In this document: positions 16,969 through 25,916 of the stretch, piece by piece
How positions within the stretch are numbered: position 1 is the first letter of the stretch
Layout of the letters: every line of letters begins with the position of its first letter
Source of the DNA: Diaphorobacter sp. HDW4B
Lineage (GTDB): Bacteria; Pseudomonadota; Gammaproteobacteria; Burkholderiales; Burkholderiaceae_C
DNA: 64,000 nucleotides
Reading direction: 5' to 3'
NCBI RefSeq assembly: GCF_011305535.1
Contig: NZ_CP049905.1
Location: 4,586,001 to 4,650,000 of the forward strand
Program-made: the position numbers and the translations under genes
Notes under the pieces: generated by a model
Databases searched by the model: none
The model's input: only the letters and a program-made list of their open reading frames with translations
Told to the model about the DNA's origin: nothing

Positions 16969-18159
16969 ATGGCAACGCTTCTGGATGAATGGCAGGCTGT
17001 GTTGGCCGAGCGCTTTCCTGCATGTGAAATGCGGCGCAAGGATATTGCGACGGCGTTCATCACGGCGTCTGCCGGAGCCGATCAGCCGGGTGAGTTGAAG
17101 ATCGACGTCTTTGTCCACGAGTTGGACTCATACGGCACGAATGCATGGCGTCTGGAAGAGGGGCGCGAGGTGGGCGAACGCCAGCGCGCGCATGGCTGGA
17201 TCAGCATCACCGATGCAAGTGATCGAAAGCTGCATTTCGAAGTCACCTGCTCGCCGCAGCGCTTTGGGCAAGTGGTGAAGGAATGGCTCTCGCCGCCGAG
17301 TGAGCCAGCTTCGGAGTTGGTGATCGCGCCATCGTCAAAGGACATCCGCAAAACGCGAAAGACGGCGTCCAGCAACGAGCCGCGCATCGAGCGGGATGAG
17401 TCGGCACAACTGCTGCAGGCTTTGCCGAATGCTGAGCACGCGCTGGCACAGTTCAAGGAGCATCTTGCCCTCGTTGATCTCTCCTCCATCGAGAGACATT
17501 GGCCGCGTGATGAGCAGGGCCGATACCTCCCGCGCGTGACGTCCGTGCTGGCCGCCTACGGCCCACCCACGCGCAAGCGCCAGCCGTGCTTGCTGCTGAC
17601 TTCGGGGGCGCAGCGCGAGATGCCGGTCTGGCGTCTGCGGTTGTCGAACGAGTTTCTGAGCAACCAGCGCCATCGATGGACGGATGCGCTTTGGATGTGG
17701 GCTTCTGGCGCAACGGAGCCTGCTTTGAATTCCAAAGCACGCCAAGCAAGTGACTTGATGGCCCAAGGTCGCGTCGGGGATGCGTGCGATCTGTATGGCG
17801 TGCATGTCAGCCGCCATGTTCGCTTGCTGGCTGACGGGTTGCCCTGGCAGAAGTACTTGCACCTCAAGGCATCCTGGCCGGAGGAACTGCGGTTGGCGCT
17901 GCGGCAGCTTGCGCCTTGGCGGTTTGCGGCGGGGTTGGCGCGGATTCAAAGCTATCTTGAATCGGCCAACAAGAAACCTCCCAAACCTGGAAGCTGGGAG
18001 CGCAAGCTGTTCTGGCTTTCAGGCCAGACGACGCAGGTGCGTTATGGTCTGGGCGTTCGCTTGGCGGGCGATGGCAAGCCGGAGTTGGACATCATCGCCA
18101 CTGCGTCGAATGAGCATTTTCCGGAAGTCGACTGGAAGCAGTCGGCATCCGGTGAGTGA
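16969..18159 (+). CDS. Conserved-looking hypothetical protein, 396 residues
   Basis: I do not recognise this family. The gene has a strong ribosome site (GGAGG, 4 bases before ATG 16969) and normal coding character throughout. There is no signal peptide or membrane helix, so the product should be cytoplasmic. It is rich in Trp and Arg in the second half (LRLSNEFLSNQRHRWTDALW, and W residues about every 20 positions to the end). A basic, Ser/Lys-rich linker around residues 115-145 (APSSKDIRKTRKTASS) separates an N-terminal segment of about 110 residues from the rest. It follows the thioesterase-GNAT gene by 27 bp and may be cotranscribed. Confidence 0.7.
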   Translation: MATLLDEWQAVLAERFPACEMRRKDIATAFITASAGADQPGELKIDVFVHELDSYGTNAWRLEEGREVGERQRAHGWISITDASDRKLHFEVTCSPQRFGQVVKEWLSPPSEPASELVIAPSSKDIRKTRKTASSNEPRIERDESAQLLQALPNAEHALAQFKEHLALVDLSSIERHWPRDEQGRYLPRVTSVLAAYGPPTRKRQPCLLLTSGAQREMPVWRLRLSNEFLSNQRHRWTDALWMWASGATEPALNSKARQASDLMAQGRVGDACDLYGVHVSRHVRLLADGLPWQKYLHLKASWPEELRLALRQLAPWRFAAGLARIQSYLESANKKPPKPGSWERKLFWLSGQTTQVRYGLGVRLAGDGKPELDIIATASNEHFPEVDWKQSASGE

Positions 18160-18166
18160 GCAAGGG

Positions 18167-18184
18167 GCTGATCAGAGGATCAGC
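18167..18184. terminator. Hairpin between convergent genes
   Basis: GCTGATC at 18167-18173 pairs perfectly with GATCAGC at 18178-18184 around the loop AGAG, in the 28 bp between the stop codons of the hypothetical gene and ygfZ. There is no T-run on either side, so any terminator role is uncertain. Confidence 0.35.
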
Positions 18185-18187
18185 GGA

Positions 18188-19108
18188 TCAGATGTCCGCG
18201 AGCAGTTCGTAAGGCAGCGGCTGTACCTGCAGTGCGGGGCCGCTGGTTGAACCTGCATGCAGCGCTTCTTCAGCCGAAGCGATCTGCAACGACACCAGCG
18301 CATCCAGACCGCCGTTCGGTGAAGCGGCTGTTTGCACGACGGTGCCGACAGGCTGATCGGCATCGCTCGCGTTGAACACTTCCGTGCCGACGGCTAGCTC
18401 GGTCGCATCCACATGCACCAGATAGGTCCGGCGCTTGAGGGTGCCTCGGAACTGGCTGCGTGCGACGATTTCCTGGCCGGGGTAGCAGCCTTTTTTGAAA
18501 TTCACGCCGCCGACGGATTCGTAGTTCACCATCTGCGGCACAAAGGCTTCGAAGATGGGTTGGGTGAGGGTGGCGACGCCGCTGCGCACTTCGCTCAGTT
18601 GCCAGAGGGCCAGCGACAAGGGCTGGCCTTGCGGGGCTGGCGAGCCAACGGGTGCAACCAGCAATGCGCGGGGCTGGCCGTCGGCGGGATAGAGTTGAAC
18701 GATGCTGGCATCGCCCTGTGCGGAAACGCTCCACGGCGCGGCACCGGCTGGCGCGGCGCTGCCTGCCAGGCCGTAGATGACGAAGTCGTTGCTGGCATCG
18801 CTGAGTTTGGCCTTGGCGCGCAGCACGAACATCGACAGACGTTTGAGCGTCTGCGGCAGCAGGTCGCGCGAGCAGATCAGCAGGATTTCGTCGGCCGCGC
18901 GCTTCACACCGATGAAGCTGGCCTGCATGCGACCCTTGGCGTTCAGAAAGGCAGCAAGGCGTGCCTGATCGGGCTTTTGCAGCGCAAAGTCCTGCGTCAG
19001 TTGACCGTGGATGAAGCTGGCTGCGTCTTCGCCGAGCACGCGAATCACGCCGAGATGTTCTAGGGGAGGAGTAACGCCGTCGAAAGGCACTGACGCAGTG
19101 TGGTTCAT
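18188..19108 (-). CDS. ygfZ: Folate-binding Fe-S assembly/repair protein YgfZ
   Basis: The 306-residue product is the GcvT-like folate-binding protein YgfZ, which uses tetrahydrofolate to support assembly or repair of Fe-S enzymes such as MiaB. The diagnostic motif is KGCYPGQE (about residues 224-231), with the essential Cys. The N-terminal GcvT fold is seen in RVLGEDAASFIHGQLTQDF and LNAKGRMQASF. The reading frame stays open far upstream across mltG and tmk, but that extension is antisense to those genes and is rejected; the ATG at 19108 matches the family start. The start is only 9 bp from that of mltG on the opposite strand, so their promoters must overlap coding DNA. Confidence 0.93.
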   Translation of the reverse strand: MNHTASVPFDGVTPPLEHLGVIRVLGEDAASFIHGQLTQDFALQKPDQARLAAFLNAKGRMQASFIGVKRAADEILLICSRDLLPQTLKRLSMFVLRAKAKLSDASNDFVIYGLAGSAAPAGAAPWSVSAQGDASIVQLYPADGQPRALLVAPVGSPAPQGQPLSLALWQLSEVRSGVATLTQPIFEAFVPQMVNYESVGGVNFKKGCYPGQEIVARSQFRGTLKRRTYLVHVDATELAVGTEVFNASDADQPVGTVVQTAASPNGGLDALVSLQIASAEEALHAGSTSGPALQVQPLPYELLADI

Positions 19109-19117
19109 GGGTGAATT

Positions 19118-20155
19118 ATGATGCCCCGTTCCATTCATTCGGTTGGTAGGGTTGTGCGTCGATTTCTGATTTTTCTGGTGCTGTTGGCATTGGCCGCTGC
19201 GGGTGCGGCTTACTGGTGGCTGCACGCGCCGCTGTCCCTGCGCGCGAGCGACACGCCCGGCGAGGCGCTGGAGCTGGAGATCGAGCCTGGCACCACGCCG
19301 CGCGGCGTGGCCAATGCGGCCGTGAAGGCGGGCATTCAGACCGATTCGCGTCTGCTGTATTACTGGTTTCGCCTCTCGGGTCAGGATCGGCAGATCAAGG
19401 CAGGCAACTACGAAATCCCCACCGGCACAACACCTTACGAACTGCTGGAGAAGCTCGCACGTGGCGAGTCGTCGCAGCGTGTGGTGACAGTGGTCGAGGG
19501 CTGGACCTTCAAACAGATGCGCGCCGCGCTGGCCAAGTCTGAAGGGCTCAAACAGGACACGGCGAGCATGACGAGCGAGGCGATCATGACGACGTTGGGC
19601 CGTCCGGGCGTGGCGGCGGAGGGGCGCTTTTTTCCTGACACCTATGCCTATGCCAAGGGCAGCAGCGATCTGGCAGTGATGAAGCGGGCGCTGCATGCGA
19701 TGGATAGGCGTTTGGAGGCCGCTTGGTCGCAGCGCGAATCGGATACGCCGCTCAAGTCGGCCGACGAGGCGCTGGTGCTGGCCAGCATCGTCGAAAAGGA
19801 AACCGGCACGGCGCAGGACCGCGCAGAGATCGCGGGCGTGTTCACCAACCGTCTGCGCATTGGCATGCTGCTGCAGACCGACCCGACTGTCATCTACGGC
19901 ATGGGCGAGAAGTTCGATGGCAATCTGCGCAAGCGCGACCTGCAGACCGACACGCCATGGAATACCTACACGCGCGGGGGCTTGCCGCCCACGCCGATTT
20001 CGCTGCCCGGCAAGGCCGCGCTGCTGGCTGCTGTGCAACCGGCGCGCACCAAGGCGCTGTACTTTGTGGCCAAGGGCGACGGGTCGAGTTATTTCAGCGC
20101 CACGCTGGAAGAGCACAATCGTGCGGTGAATCGCTACCAACGCGGACAGCGTTGA
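19118..20155 (+). CDS. mltG: Endolytic murein transglycosylase MltG
   Basis: A 345-residue YceG/MltG protein with an N-terminal membrane anchor (RRFLIFLVLLALAAAGAAYWWL), a LysM-like module (PGTTPRGVANAAVKAGI) and a catalytic domain with the active-site Glu in LASIVEKETG, then VFTNRLRIGMLLQTDPTVIYG and NTYTRGGLPPTPIS. It cleaves nascent glycan strands at the inner membrane and is thought to end peptidoglycan polymerisation. It heads the conserved run mltG-tmk-holB-pilZ-tatD. Tandem ATGs occur at 19118 and 19121. Confidence 0.95.
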   Translation: MMPRSIHSVGRVVRRFLIFLVLLALAAAGAAYWWLHAPLSLRASDTPGEALELEIEPGTTPRGVANAAVKAGIQTDSRLLYYWFRLSGQDRQIKAGNYEIPTGTTPYELLEKLARGESSQRVVTVVEGWTFKQMRAALAKSEGLKQDTASMTSEAIMTTLGRPGVAAEGRFFPDTYAYAKGSSDLAVMKRALHAMDRRLEAAWSQRESDTPLKSADEALVLASIVEKETGTAQDRAEIAGVFTNRLRIGMLLQTDPTVIYGMGEKFDGNLRKRDLQTDTPWNTYTRGGLPPTPISLPGKAALLAAVQPARTKALYFVAKGDGSSYFSATLEEHNRAVNRYQRGQR

Positions 20156-20200
20156 ACGACGGACAGAAATTTGAATGATTGACGTGAAGAAGAACAACAA

Positions 20201-20860
20201 ATGACCCAGGGCCTGTTCATTTCCTTTGAAGGCATCGACGGTGCGGGCAAGTCCTCGCACATCGAGGCGCTGGCACAGGCCTTTCGCAATGCAGGCCGCA
20301 CAGTCACGCTCACGCGCGAGCCGGGCGGCACACCGCTGGCCGAGAAGCTGCGCGCGATGCTGCTGCATGACAGCATGGATCCGCTGACCGAGGCGCTGCT
20401 CGCCTTCGCCGGTCGTCGTGACCATCTGCGCTGCGTGATCGAGCCCGCATTGGCGCGTGGCGAAGTGGTGCTCTGCGACCGATTCACCGATGCGACCTTC
20501 GCGTACCAAGGTGCGGGGCGCGGTTTCGATCTGCAGGTGCTGGCCTATCTGGAAAAGCTGGTGCAGACCGGCTTGGCCGACGATGCAACGCTGCTGCGCA
20601 ACCCCGACGTGACGATCTGGTTCGACGTGCCGCCCAAGGTGGCCGCCGAGCGACTGGCTGCGGCGCGCACGCCGGACCGGTTCGAGGCCCAGCCCGAAGC
20701 CTTCTTTGAGCGCGTGGCGGGCGGTTATGCAGATCGCGCTGCGGCTGACCCCCAGCGTTTTGCACGCATCGATTCCTCGCAGGACCGCGAAAGCGTTGCC
20801 AGACAGGTGATGGCGGCCATGGCTGCACGCGGTCTGCTGCCAGCGGAGGCGCGAGCATGA
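20201..20860 (+). CDS. tmk: Thymidylate kinase
   Basis: A 219-residue dTMP kinase that makes dTDP for DNA synthesis. The P-loop [12 protein letters not shown] is at residues 7-18, the DRX motif occurs in [17 protein letters not shown], and the [14 protein letters not shown] segment binds the substrate. The size is standard. It follows mltG by 45 bp, and its stop overlaps the holB start (ATGA at 20857-20860), so the two are translationally coupled. Confidence 0.97.
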   Translation: MTQGLFISFEGIDGAGKSSHIEALAQAFRNAGRTVTLTREPGGTPLAEKLRAMLLHDSMDPLTEALLAFAGRRDHLRCVIEPALARGEVVLCDRFTDATFAYQGAGRGFDLQVLAYLEKLVQTGLADDATLLRNPDVTIWFDVPPKVAAERLAAARTPDRFEAQPEAFFERVAGGYADRAAADPQRFARIDSSQDRESVARQVMAAMAARGLLPAEARA

Positions 20861-21858
20861 GCGACGCGCCTCTCGCTCCTTGGATTGCGGCGCAGCGCGA
20901 CACCTTGCTTGCGCAGCGCGGCCATGCGTGGCTATTGCAAGGCCCATCGGGCATGGGGCAGTTCGGTCTGGCGCTGGAGATGGTGCGAGCGTGGCTGTGC
21001 GATGCGCCCACGGCTCATGGCGCGTGCGGACAGTGCGGAAGCTGCCATGGCATCGACGTGCATGTGCATGCCGACCTCTGCGTGCTGATGCCCGAAACCC
21101 AGATGATCGAACTTGGCTGGCCCTTGCCCGAGAAGGCGCAGAGCGAAATCGACGACAAGAAGCGCAAGCCCAGCCGCGAAATCCGCGTGGAAGCCATGCG
21201 CGATGCGGTCGAGTTTTCGCAGCGCACCTCGGCGCGCGGACGCGGCAAGGCGGTGCTGGTCTATCCGGCCGAGCAGATGAACCATGTGACTGCGAATGCG
21301 CTGCTCAAGACGTTGGAGGAGCCGCCCGGAGATGTGCGCTTCGTGCTGGCGACCGAGGCCGCGCACGAGTTGCTGCCCACGATCCGCAGCCGCTGCATGG
21401 GCCACACCATGCAATGGCCGGAAGAACCGGAAATGCTGGCCTGGCTGCAATCGCAGGGCATTGCGCAGGATGTGGCGCTGTCCTTGTTGCGTGCAAGCGG
21501 CGGTCGGCCCGAGGATGCGCTGGCGCTCGCGAAGTCCGGTCGCAGCCCGCAGGCTTGGAGCTTGTTCCCGAAAGCGGTGGCGCGGGGCGATGTGTCGGCG
21601 ATTTCGGACTGGACGCCGCCGCAGGCCATCGAGGCGCTGCAGAAGCTTTGCCACGATCTGATGTCGGTGCAGGCGGGGGCGGATCCGCGCTATTTCGCGC
21701 TGGCCGACCTGCCCAAAGCACCCGCGATGCTGCCTTTGACACGCTGGGCGAAGGCGCTTTCGCAACAGGCGCGCACGGCGGACCACCCGTTCAACGCGGG
21801 CCTGATGCTGGAAGCACTTGTCGCGCAGGCGAAAAACGCCATAAACTCCAAGAACTGA
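20857..21858 (+). CDS. holB: DNA polymerase III subunit delta'
   Basis: The 333-residue clamp-loader subunit delta'. It keeps the zinc module [11 protein letters not shown] (near residues 52-62) and the clamp-loader segments [15 protein letters not shown] and [16 protein letters not shown]. The Walker A position reads GPSGMGQFG, lacking the Lys-Ser/Thr needed to bind ATP, as expected for delta', which is a non-hydrolysing member of the complex. It is coupled to tmk by a 4-bp overlap and followed 19 bp later by the PilZ gene. Confidence 0.94.
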   Translation: MSDAPLAPWIAAQRDTLLAQRGHAWLLQGPSGMGQFGLALEMVRAWLCDAPTAHGACGQCGSCHGIDVHVHADLCVLMPETQMIELGWPLPEKAQSEIDDKKRKPSREIRVEAMRDAVEFSQRTSARGRGKAVLVYPAEQMNHVTANALLKTLEEPPGDVRFVLATEAAHELLPTIRSRCMGHTMQWPEEPEMLAWLQSQGIAQDVALSLLRASGGRPEDALALAKSGRSPQAWSLFPKAVARGDVSAISDWTPPQAIEALQKLCHDLMSVQAGADPRYFALADLPKAPAMLPLTRWAKALSQQARTADHPFNAGLMLEALVAQAKNAINSKN

Positions 21859-21877
21859 ACAAGGCGTTACAACCCCT

Positions 21878-22237
21878 ATGAGCACACCGACCACCGCCGC
21901 CCGCCCCAGCGTGATGCAACTGGCCATCAAGGAAAAGGCCGCGCTGTATGCCGCGTACATCCCGTTCATCGAGGAAGGTGGCGTGTTCGTGCCCACGGCC
22001 AAGGAGTACCGGCTGGGCGACGACGTCTATGTGCTGCTGACTTTGCCCGACGATGCACAGCGTTATCCGGTTGCGGGTAAAGTGGTCTGGGTCACCCCGG
22101 CGCGCGCTTCCGGCAATCGCACGCAGGGCATTGGCGTGCAGTTCCCGAAGGACGACAAGTCTCGCCAACTGCGCGCCCGAATTGAAGAAATTCTGGGCAC
22201 CAGCCTGAGTTCGGATCGCCCGACACAGACGATTTGA
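21878..22237 (+). CDS. pilZ: PilZ domain protein
   Basis: A 119-residue single-domain PilZ protein of the type found beside holB and tatD in many Proteobacteria. The body matches the family (IPFIEEGGVFVPTAKEYRLGDDVYVLLTLPDD, VAGKVVWVTP, GIGVQFP). The c-di-GMP-binding RxxxR motif at the N-terminus of canonical PilZ domains is not evident, in line with the type IV pilus PilZ proteins that act without binding the nucleotide. An intrinsic terminator follows at 22278. Confidence 0.88.
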   Translation: MSTPTTAARPSVMQLAIKEKAALYAAYIPFIEEGGVFVPTAKEYRLGDDVYVLLTLPDDAQRYPVAGKVVWVTPARASGNRTQGIGVQFPKDDKSRQLRARIEEILGTSLSSDRPTQTI

Positions 22238-22277
22238 GCATTGTTCACACAGGATGAGGCGATCTGGCCTCATCGAC

Positions 22278-22305
22278 AGCCGGCATCGCGATGGCCGGCT
22301 TTTTT
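22278..22305 (+). terminator. Intrinsic terminator between pilZ and tatD
   Basis: AGCCGGC at 22278-22284 pairs with GCCGGCT at 22294-22300, followed by a run of six T's (22300-22305) and a further T-rich stretch. It lies only 16 bp before the tatD start, inside an otherwise compact same-strand gene row, so it may attenuate tatD expression rather than end the operon completely. Confidence 0.75.
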
Positions 22306-22321
22306 GTTTTTTGAAGCGATC

Positions 22322-23134
22322 ATGTTTACCGATTCACACTGTCACCTCAACTTCCCCGAGCTGCTGGAGAAACTGACGCCGATCCGCGCTGCCATGGCCG
22401 AAGCCCAAGTCGACCGGGCGCTGTGCATCTGCACGACCATGGAAGAGTTCGAGGGCGTGCACAAGCTTGCGACCGACCATGACAACTTCTGGGCCACCGT
22501 GGGCGTGCACCCCGACACCGAAGGCTTGACCGAGCCGAGCTTGCAGGACCTGCTCGACCGCGCCGCCTTGCCGCGCGTGATCGCCATCGGCGAGACGGGT
22601 CTCGACTACTACGGCATGGAAGACCGCAAGGGCGGGCGCACCGTGGCAGATCTGGAGTGGCAGCGCGAGCGTTTTCGCACGCACATCCGCGCCGCGCGCG
22701 CATGCCGCAAGCCGCTGGTGATCCACACCCGCAGCGCCTCTGCCGATACGCTGCGCCTTCTGCGCGAAGAAGGGGAAGATGGCGCGGGCAATCTGGCCGG
22801 TGGCGTGTTCCACTGCTTCACGGAGACTGCCGAAGTCGCACGCGCCGCGCTCGACATGGGCTACTACATCTCGTTCTCGGGCATCGTCACCTTCAAGAAC
22901 GCTCAGGACTTGCGCGACGTGGCGGCCTTCGTGCCCATGGATCGCCTGCTGATCGAGACCGATAGCCCGTATCTCGCGCCCGTTCCGTACCGCGGGAAGG
23001 TGAACAATCCTTCCTATGTGCCCTTTGTGGCCAAGCAACTGGCTGAAGTGAAGGGCACCAGCGTGCAAGATATCGCCGAGGCAACGAGCCGCAATTTCGA
23101 TGAACTGTTTCTCAATAGGAGCAACGCAGCATGA
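22322..23134 (+). CDS. tatD: TatD family metal-dependent hydrolase / DNase
   Basis: The 270-residue TIM-barrel hydrolase carries the TatD metal ligands: DSHCHLNFPE at the start, Glu in GETGLDYY, His in VIHTRSA, His in VFHCFTE and the Asp in LIETDSPYLAP. TatD-family enzymes act as 3'-5' exonucleases on DNA and RNA. The ATG at 22322 fits the family start; the open frame upstream passes through the terminator hairpin. Its TGA overlaps the ATG of the ankyrin gene (23131-23134). Confidence 0.93.
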   Translation: MFTDSHCHLNFPELLEKLTPIRAAMAEAQVDRALCICTTMEEFEGVHKLATDHDNFWATVGVHPDTEGLTEPSLQDLLDRAALPRVIAIGETGLDYYGMEDRKGGRTVADLEWQRERFRTHIRAARACRKPLVIHTRSASADTLRLLREEGEDGAGNLAGGVFHCFTETAEVARAALDMGYYISFSGIVTFKNAQDLRDVAAFVPMDRLLIETDSPYLAPVPYRGKVNNPSYVPFVAKQLAEVKGTSVQDIAEATSRNFDELFLNRSNAA

Positions 23135-23883
23135 TCAACCGTCGGCAAACCATGCTCTGGCTGACCGCATCGTCCGCCGGACTGGTGTCCGCATGTGCGC
23201 ACGCGAGCGTATATGACGATTTCTTCACCTCCATCATCCGCGACAACGCGAGCAACATCACCTCGTTGCTGCAGCGTGGATTCGACCCGAACAGCCTGAG
23301 CCCCGAAGGCCAGCCCGCGCTGGTCATGGCGCTGCAGCGCGATTCGCAGCGTGCGTTCGAAGCGCTGTTGCAGTCCAAGAAGATCAAGGTCGAGCTGCGC
23401 AACAAGAAGGACGAAAGCGCGCTGATGATCGCCGCGATCAAGGGCAACATCCCCGCCGCCAAGGCGCTGATCGCGCGCGATGGCGACGTCAACAAGACCG
23501 GTTGGACGCCGCTGCACTACGCGGCGTCATGCACCACCGACCAGGCCGTTCCGATGATCCAGTTGCTGCTGGAAAACCACGCCTACATCGACGCATCGTC
23601 GCCCAACGGCACGACACCGCTGATGATGGCTGTGCGCTACGGCACCGCCGATTCGGCCAAGCTGCTGATCGCCGAGGGCGCTGATCCCTCGATCAAGAAC
23701 GAAAAGGGCCTGACCGCCGTCGAATTCGCCCAGCAGGCCGACCGCAACGACATGGTGCAGGCCGTGAACGACGCCATCCGCAAGCGCAAGCAGGCGGTTT
23801 CGGCTCCAAAGGGTTCGGCTGCGCCATCGGCTCCTTCCGCTCCATCCACTCCATCCGCACCCGCTCAGAAGGGCGCCTGGTAA
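23131..23883 (+). CDS. Exported ankyrin-repeat protein
   Basis: A 250-residue protein with at least four ankyrin repeats (about residues 60-205; for example GWTPLHYAASCTTDQAVPMIQLLLENHAYID and GTTPLMMAVRYGTADSAKLLIAEGADPS) and a Ser/Ala/Pro-rich tail. The N-terminus NRRQTMLWLTASSAGLVSACAHA is a signal peptide with two arginines, possibly Tat-dependent. Cleavage may follow AHA, or VSAC could act as a lipobox, so it is periplasmic or a lipoprotein. It is translationally coupled to tatD by a 4-bp overlap. The binding partner is unknown. Confidence 0.85.
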   Translation: MINRRQTMLWLTASSAGLVSACAHASVYDDFFTSIIRDNASNITSLLQRGFDPNSLSPEGQPALVMALQRDSQRAFEALLQSKKIKVELRNKKDESALMIAAIKGNIPAAKALIARDGDVNKTGWTPLHYAASCTTDQAVPMIQLLLENHAYIDASSPNGTTPLMMAVRYGTADSAKLLIAEGADPSIKNEKGLTAVEFAQQADRNDMVQAVNDAIRKRKQAVSAPKGSAAPSAPSAPSTPSAPAQKGAW

Positions 23884-23920
23884 GCCACTGTTGGCCGATT
23901 CGTCGACCCACAGTCAAACA

Positions 23921-23959
23921 AAACGGGCCGTGCAGGATGACTGCACGGCCCGTTTTTTG
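23921..23959. terminator. Bidirectional intrinsic terminator
   Basis: ACGGGCCGTGCAG at 23923-23935 pairs perfectly with CTGCACGGCCCGT at 23941-23953 (13-bp stem, loop GATGA). It is followed by a T-run on the plus strand and preceded by an A-run, so it can serve both the ankyrin gene and the convergent msbA gene. Confidence 0.92.
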
Positions 23960-23994
23960 TTGTTGTATTGCCGCGTGATGCGGTGAGAAACGTA

Positions 23995-25788
23995 TCAGTT
24001 GTGCACGGAGGAATGGGTCTGCAGGCGCGCGTAGAGACCCCCCAGCGCCATCAGTTCGGCATGCGTGCCTTGCTCGGCGATCTGGCCGCGTTCCATCACC
24101 ACCACACGGTCGGCGTGCTCGATGGTGGACAGGCGGTGGGCGATCACCAGCGTCGTGCGGCCGCTCATCAGGCGCTGTAGGGCTTCCTGCACCAGACGCT
24201 CGGATTCGGTGTCCAGAGCCGACGTGGCCTCGTCCAGAATCAGGATCGGCGCGTCCTTGTAGAGCGCTCGCGCAATCGCCAGACGCTGGCGCTGACCGCC
24301 CGAGAGCTGGGTGGCGTTGTGCCCGACGATGGTGTGGATGCCGTTCGGCAAGGTCGCCACGTGGCCCGCCAGATTGGCGGCTTTCAGGCAGTCGTGGACG
24401 CGGGTTTCGTCAATTTCGGAACCCAGCGCCACGTTCGCGGCAATCGTGTCGTTGAACATCACCACGTCCTGACTGACCATGGCGAACTGCGAACGCAGCG
24501 AAGGCAGATTCCAGTCGGCCAGTGGCACGCCGTCGAGCGAGATGTCGCCGGATGTGGGCGTGAGAAAGCGCGGCAGCAGATTGACCAGCGTGGTCTTGCC
24601 AGCGCCCGACGGGCCCACCAGCGCGACGATCTCGCCCGCCTTGATGTCCAGCGACAAACGGTTGAGCGCGGGCATCATGTCCGACTCGAACGACACGGTC
24701 ACATCACGCAGCGAGATGCTGCCTTCTGCGCGTTCCTTGCGGTAAGTGCCGCCATCTTCGGTCTGCGTGTCGTTGAGCAGCATCAGGCCGCGTTCCAGCG
24801 CAGCCACACCACGCGTGATCGGGTTGGCCATGTCGGCGAGGCGGCGGATGGGTGCGATCAGCATCAGCATGGCGGCGATGAACGAGGCAAAACCGCCTAC
24901 GGTCACGTCGCTGGTCGCCAGATTGCCATGGCTTTGCCAGAGCGCGATGCAGAGCACGGCCGACAGCGCCACCGAGGCCAGCAACTGGGTGAGGGGGGTC
25001 ATTGCGGCGGAGGCGATGGTGGACTTGATCGCCAGCGTGCGCAGATTGCGGCTCAGCACGCTGAAGCGCTTGGTCTGGCCTTCCTCGGCACCGTGCAGGC
25101 GCACCATGCGATGGGCGAGCACGTTTTCCTCGACCACATAGGCCAGATCGTCCGTGGCCTGTTGGCTGCTCTTGGTGAGCTTGTAGAGGCGGCGCGACAG
25201 CGTCTTCATGATCCACGAGACGGCAGGACCCATCACCAGCACGATCAGCGTGAGCTGCCAGTTCAGGTAAATCAGGTAGACAAACAGGGCGACGGCGGTG
25301 AATCCATCGCGCGAAATGCCCATCAGCGCCTGCACCAGCGCGTTGAAGCCGGTCTGGACCTCATAGACCACGGTGTTGGACAGCGCACTGGCCGACTGGC
25401 GTGAGAACAGGCTCATGTTCGTCACGAGCAGCCGCTCGAAGAGCTGGGTGCGCAGTTTCAGCATGCCTTCGTTGGCGATGCGGGCCAGCGCGTAGGCGCC
25501 GCAGAACTGTGCCAGACCGCGTATGAAGAACAATCCGATCAGAAACAGGGGAACCATCCAGAGGCTGAGTGATCCCTCAGTGAAACCCTTGTCGAGCAGT
25601 GGTTTAAGCAGTGCCGGCATGAGGGGTTCCGTGGCTGCTCCCGCCAGGGTGGCAACCAAGGCAATCGTCCAGCCCAGACGCTGGTTTCCAAAGTAAGGCA
25701 GCAGCCTCTTGAGACGCTGCAGAAGTGACAGGGATTGAGTGGAGCCCGGCAAATTTGTTGGCACAGCGCTATGATTCGGGGATTGCAT
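23995..25788 (-). CDS. msbA: Lipid A export ABC transporter MsbA
   Basis: A 597-residue half-transporter: an N-terminal six-helix export domain (starting at about residue 35) and a C-terminal ATPase with Walker A GPSGAGKTT, signature LSGGQRQR, Walker B ILILDEATSALD and the switch His in TLVIAHRLST. It flips lipid A-core across the inner membrane as a homodimer. The length and the close match in motif spacing favour MsbA over other type 1 exporters. It is divergent from tolB, the two starts being 128 bp apart, and shares the bidirectional terminator with the ankyrin gene. Confidence 0.92.
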   Translation of the reverse strand: MQSPNHSAVPTNLPGSTQSLSLLQRLKRLLPYFGNQRLGWTIALVATLAGAATEPLMPALLKPLLDKGFTEGSLSLWMVPLFLIGLFFIRGLAQFCGAYALARIANEGMLKLRTQLFERLLVTNMSLFSRQSASALSNTVVYEVQTGFNALVQALMGISRDGFTAVALFVYLIYLNWQLTLIVLVMGPAVSWIMKTLSRRLYKLTKSSQQATDDLAYVVEENVLAHRMVRLHGAEEGQTKRFSVLSRNLRTLAIKSTIASAAMTPLTQLLASVALSAVLCIALWQSHGNLATSDVTVGGFASFIAAMLMLIAPIRRLADMANPITRGVAALERGLMLLNDTQTEDGGTYRKERAEGSISLRDVTVSFESDMMPALNRLSLDIKAGEIVALVGPSGAGKTTLVNLLPRFLTPTSGDISLDGVPLADWNLPSLRSQFAMVSQDVVMFNDTIAANVALGSEIDETRVHDCLKAANLAGHVATLPNGIHTIVGHNATQLSGGQRQRLAIARALYKDAPILILDEATSALDTESERLVQEALQRLMSGRTTLVIAHRLSTIEHADRVVVMERGQIAEQGTHAELMALGGLYARLQTHSSVHN

Positions 25789-25840
25789 TAAGGGCGGATT
25801 CTACGGCTCAGCGTTGTTTACAGATTTCAGCACAGTTTGT

Positions 25841-25863
25841 CACATGGATTTCCAAGCCATGTG
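25841..25863. repeat. Inverted repeat between msbA and tolB
   Basis: CACATGG (25841-25847) and CCATGTG (25857-25863) form a 7-bp perfect dyad around 9 bp, roughly midway between the divergent msbA and tolB starts. It could be a shared operator, but no regulator is suggested by the sequence. Confidence 0.35.
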
Positions 25864-25916
25864 TAACATGCGAGGCTCTGTTACCCGGCACGTCTACGGT
25901 ATTTCGTTGGTACACA

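Noticed and set aside
19109-20947. Upstream extension of the ygfZ frame
   Set aside because: The open frame crosses mltG and tmk in antisense; only 18188-19108 resembles YgfZ, which has its own ATG and normal length.
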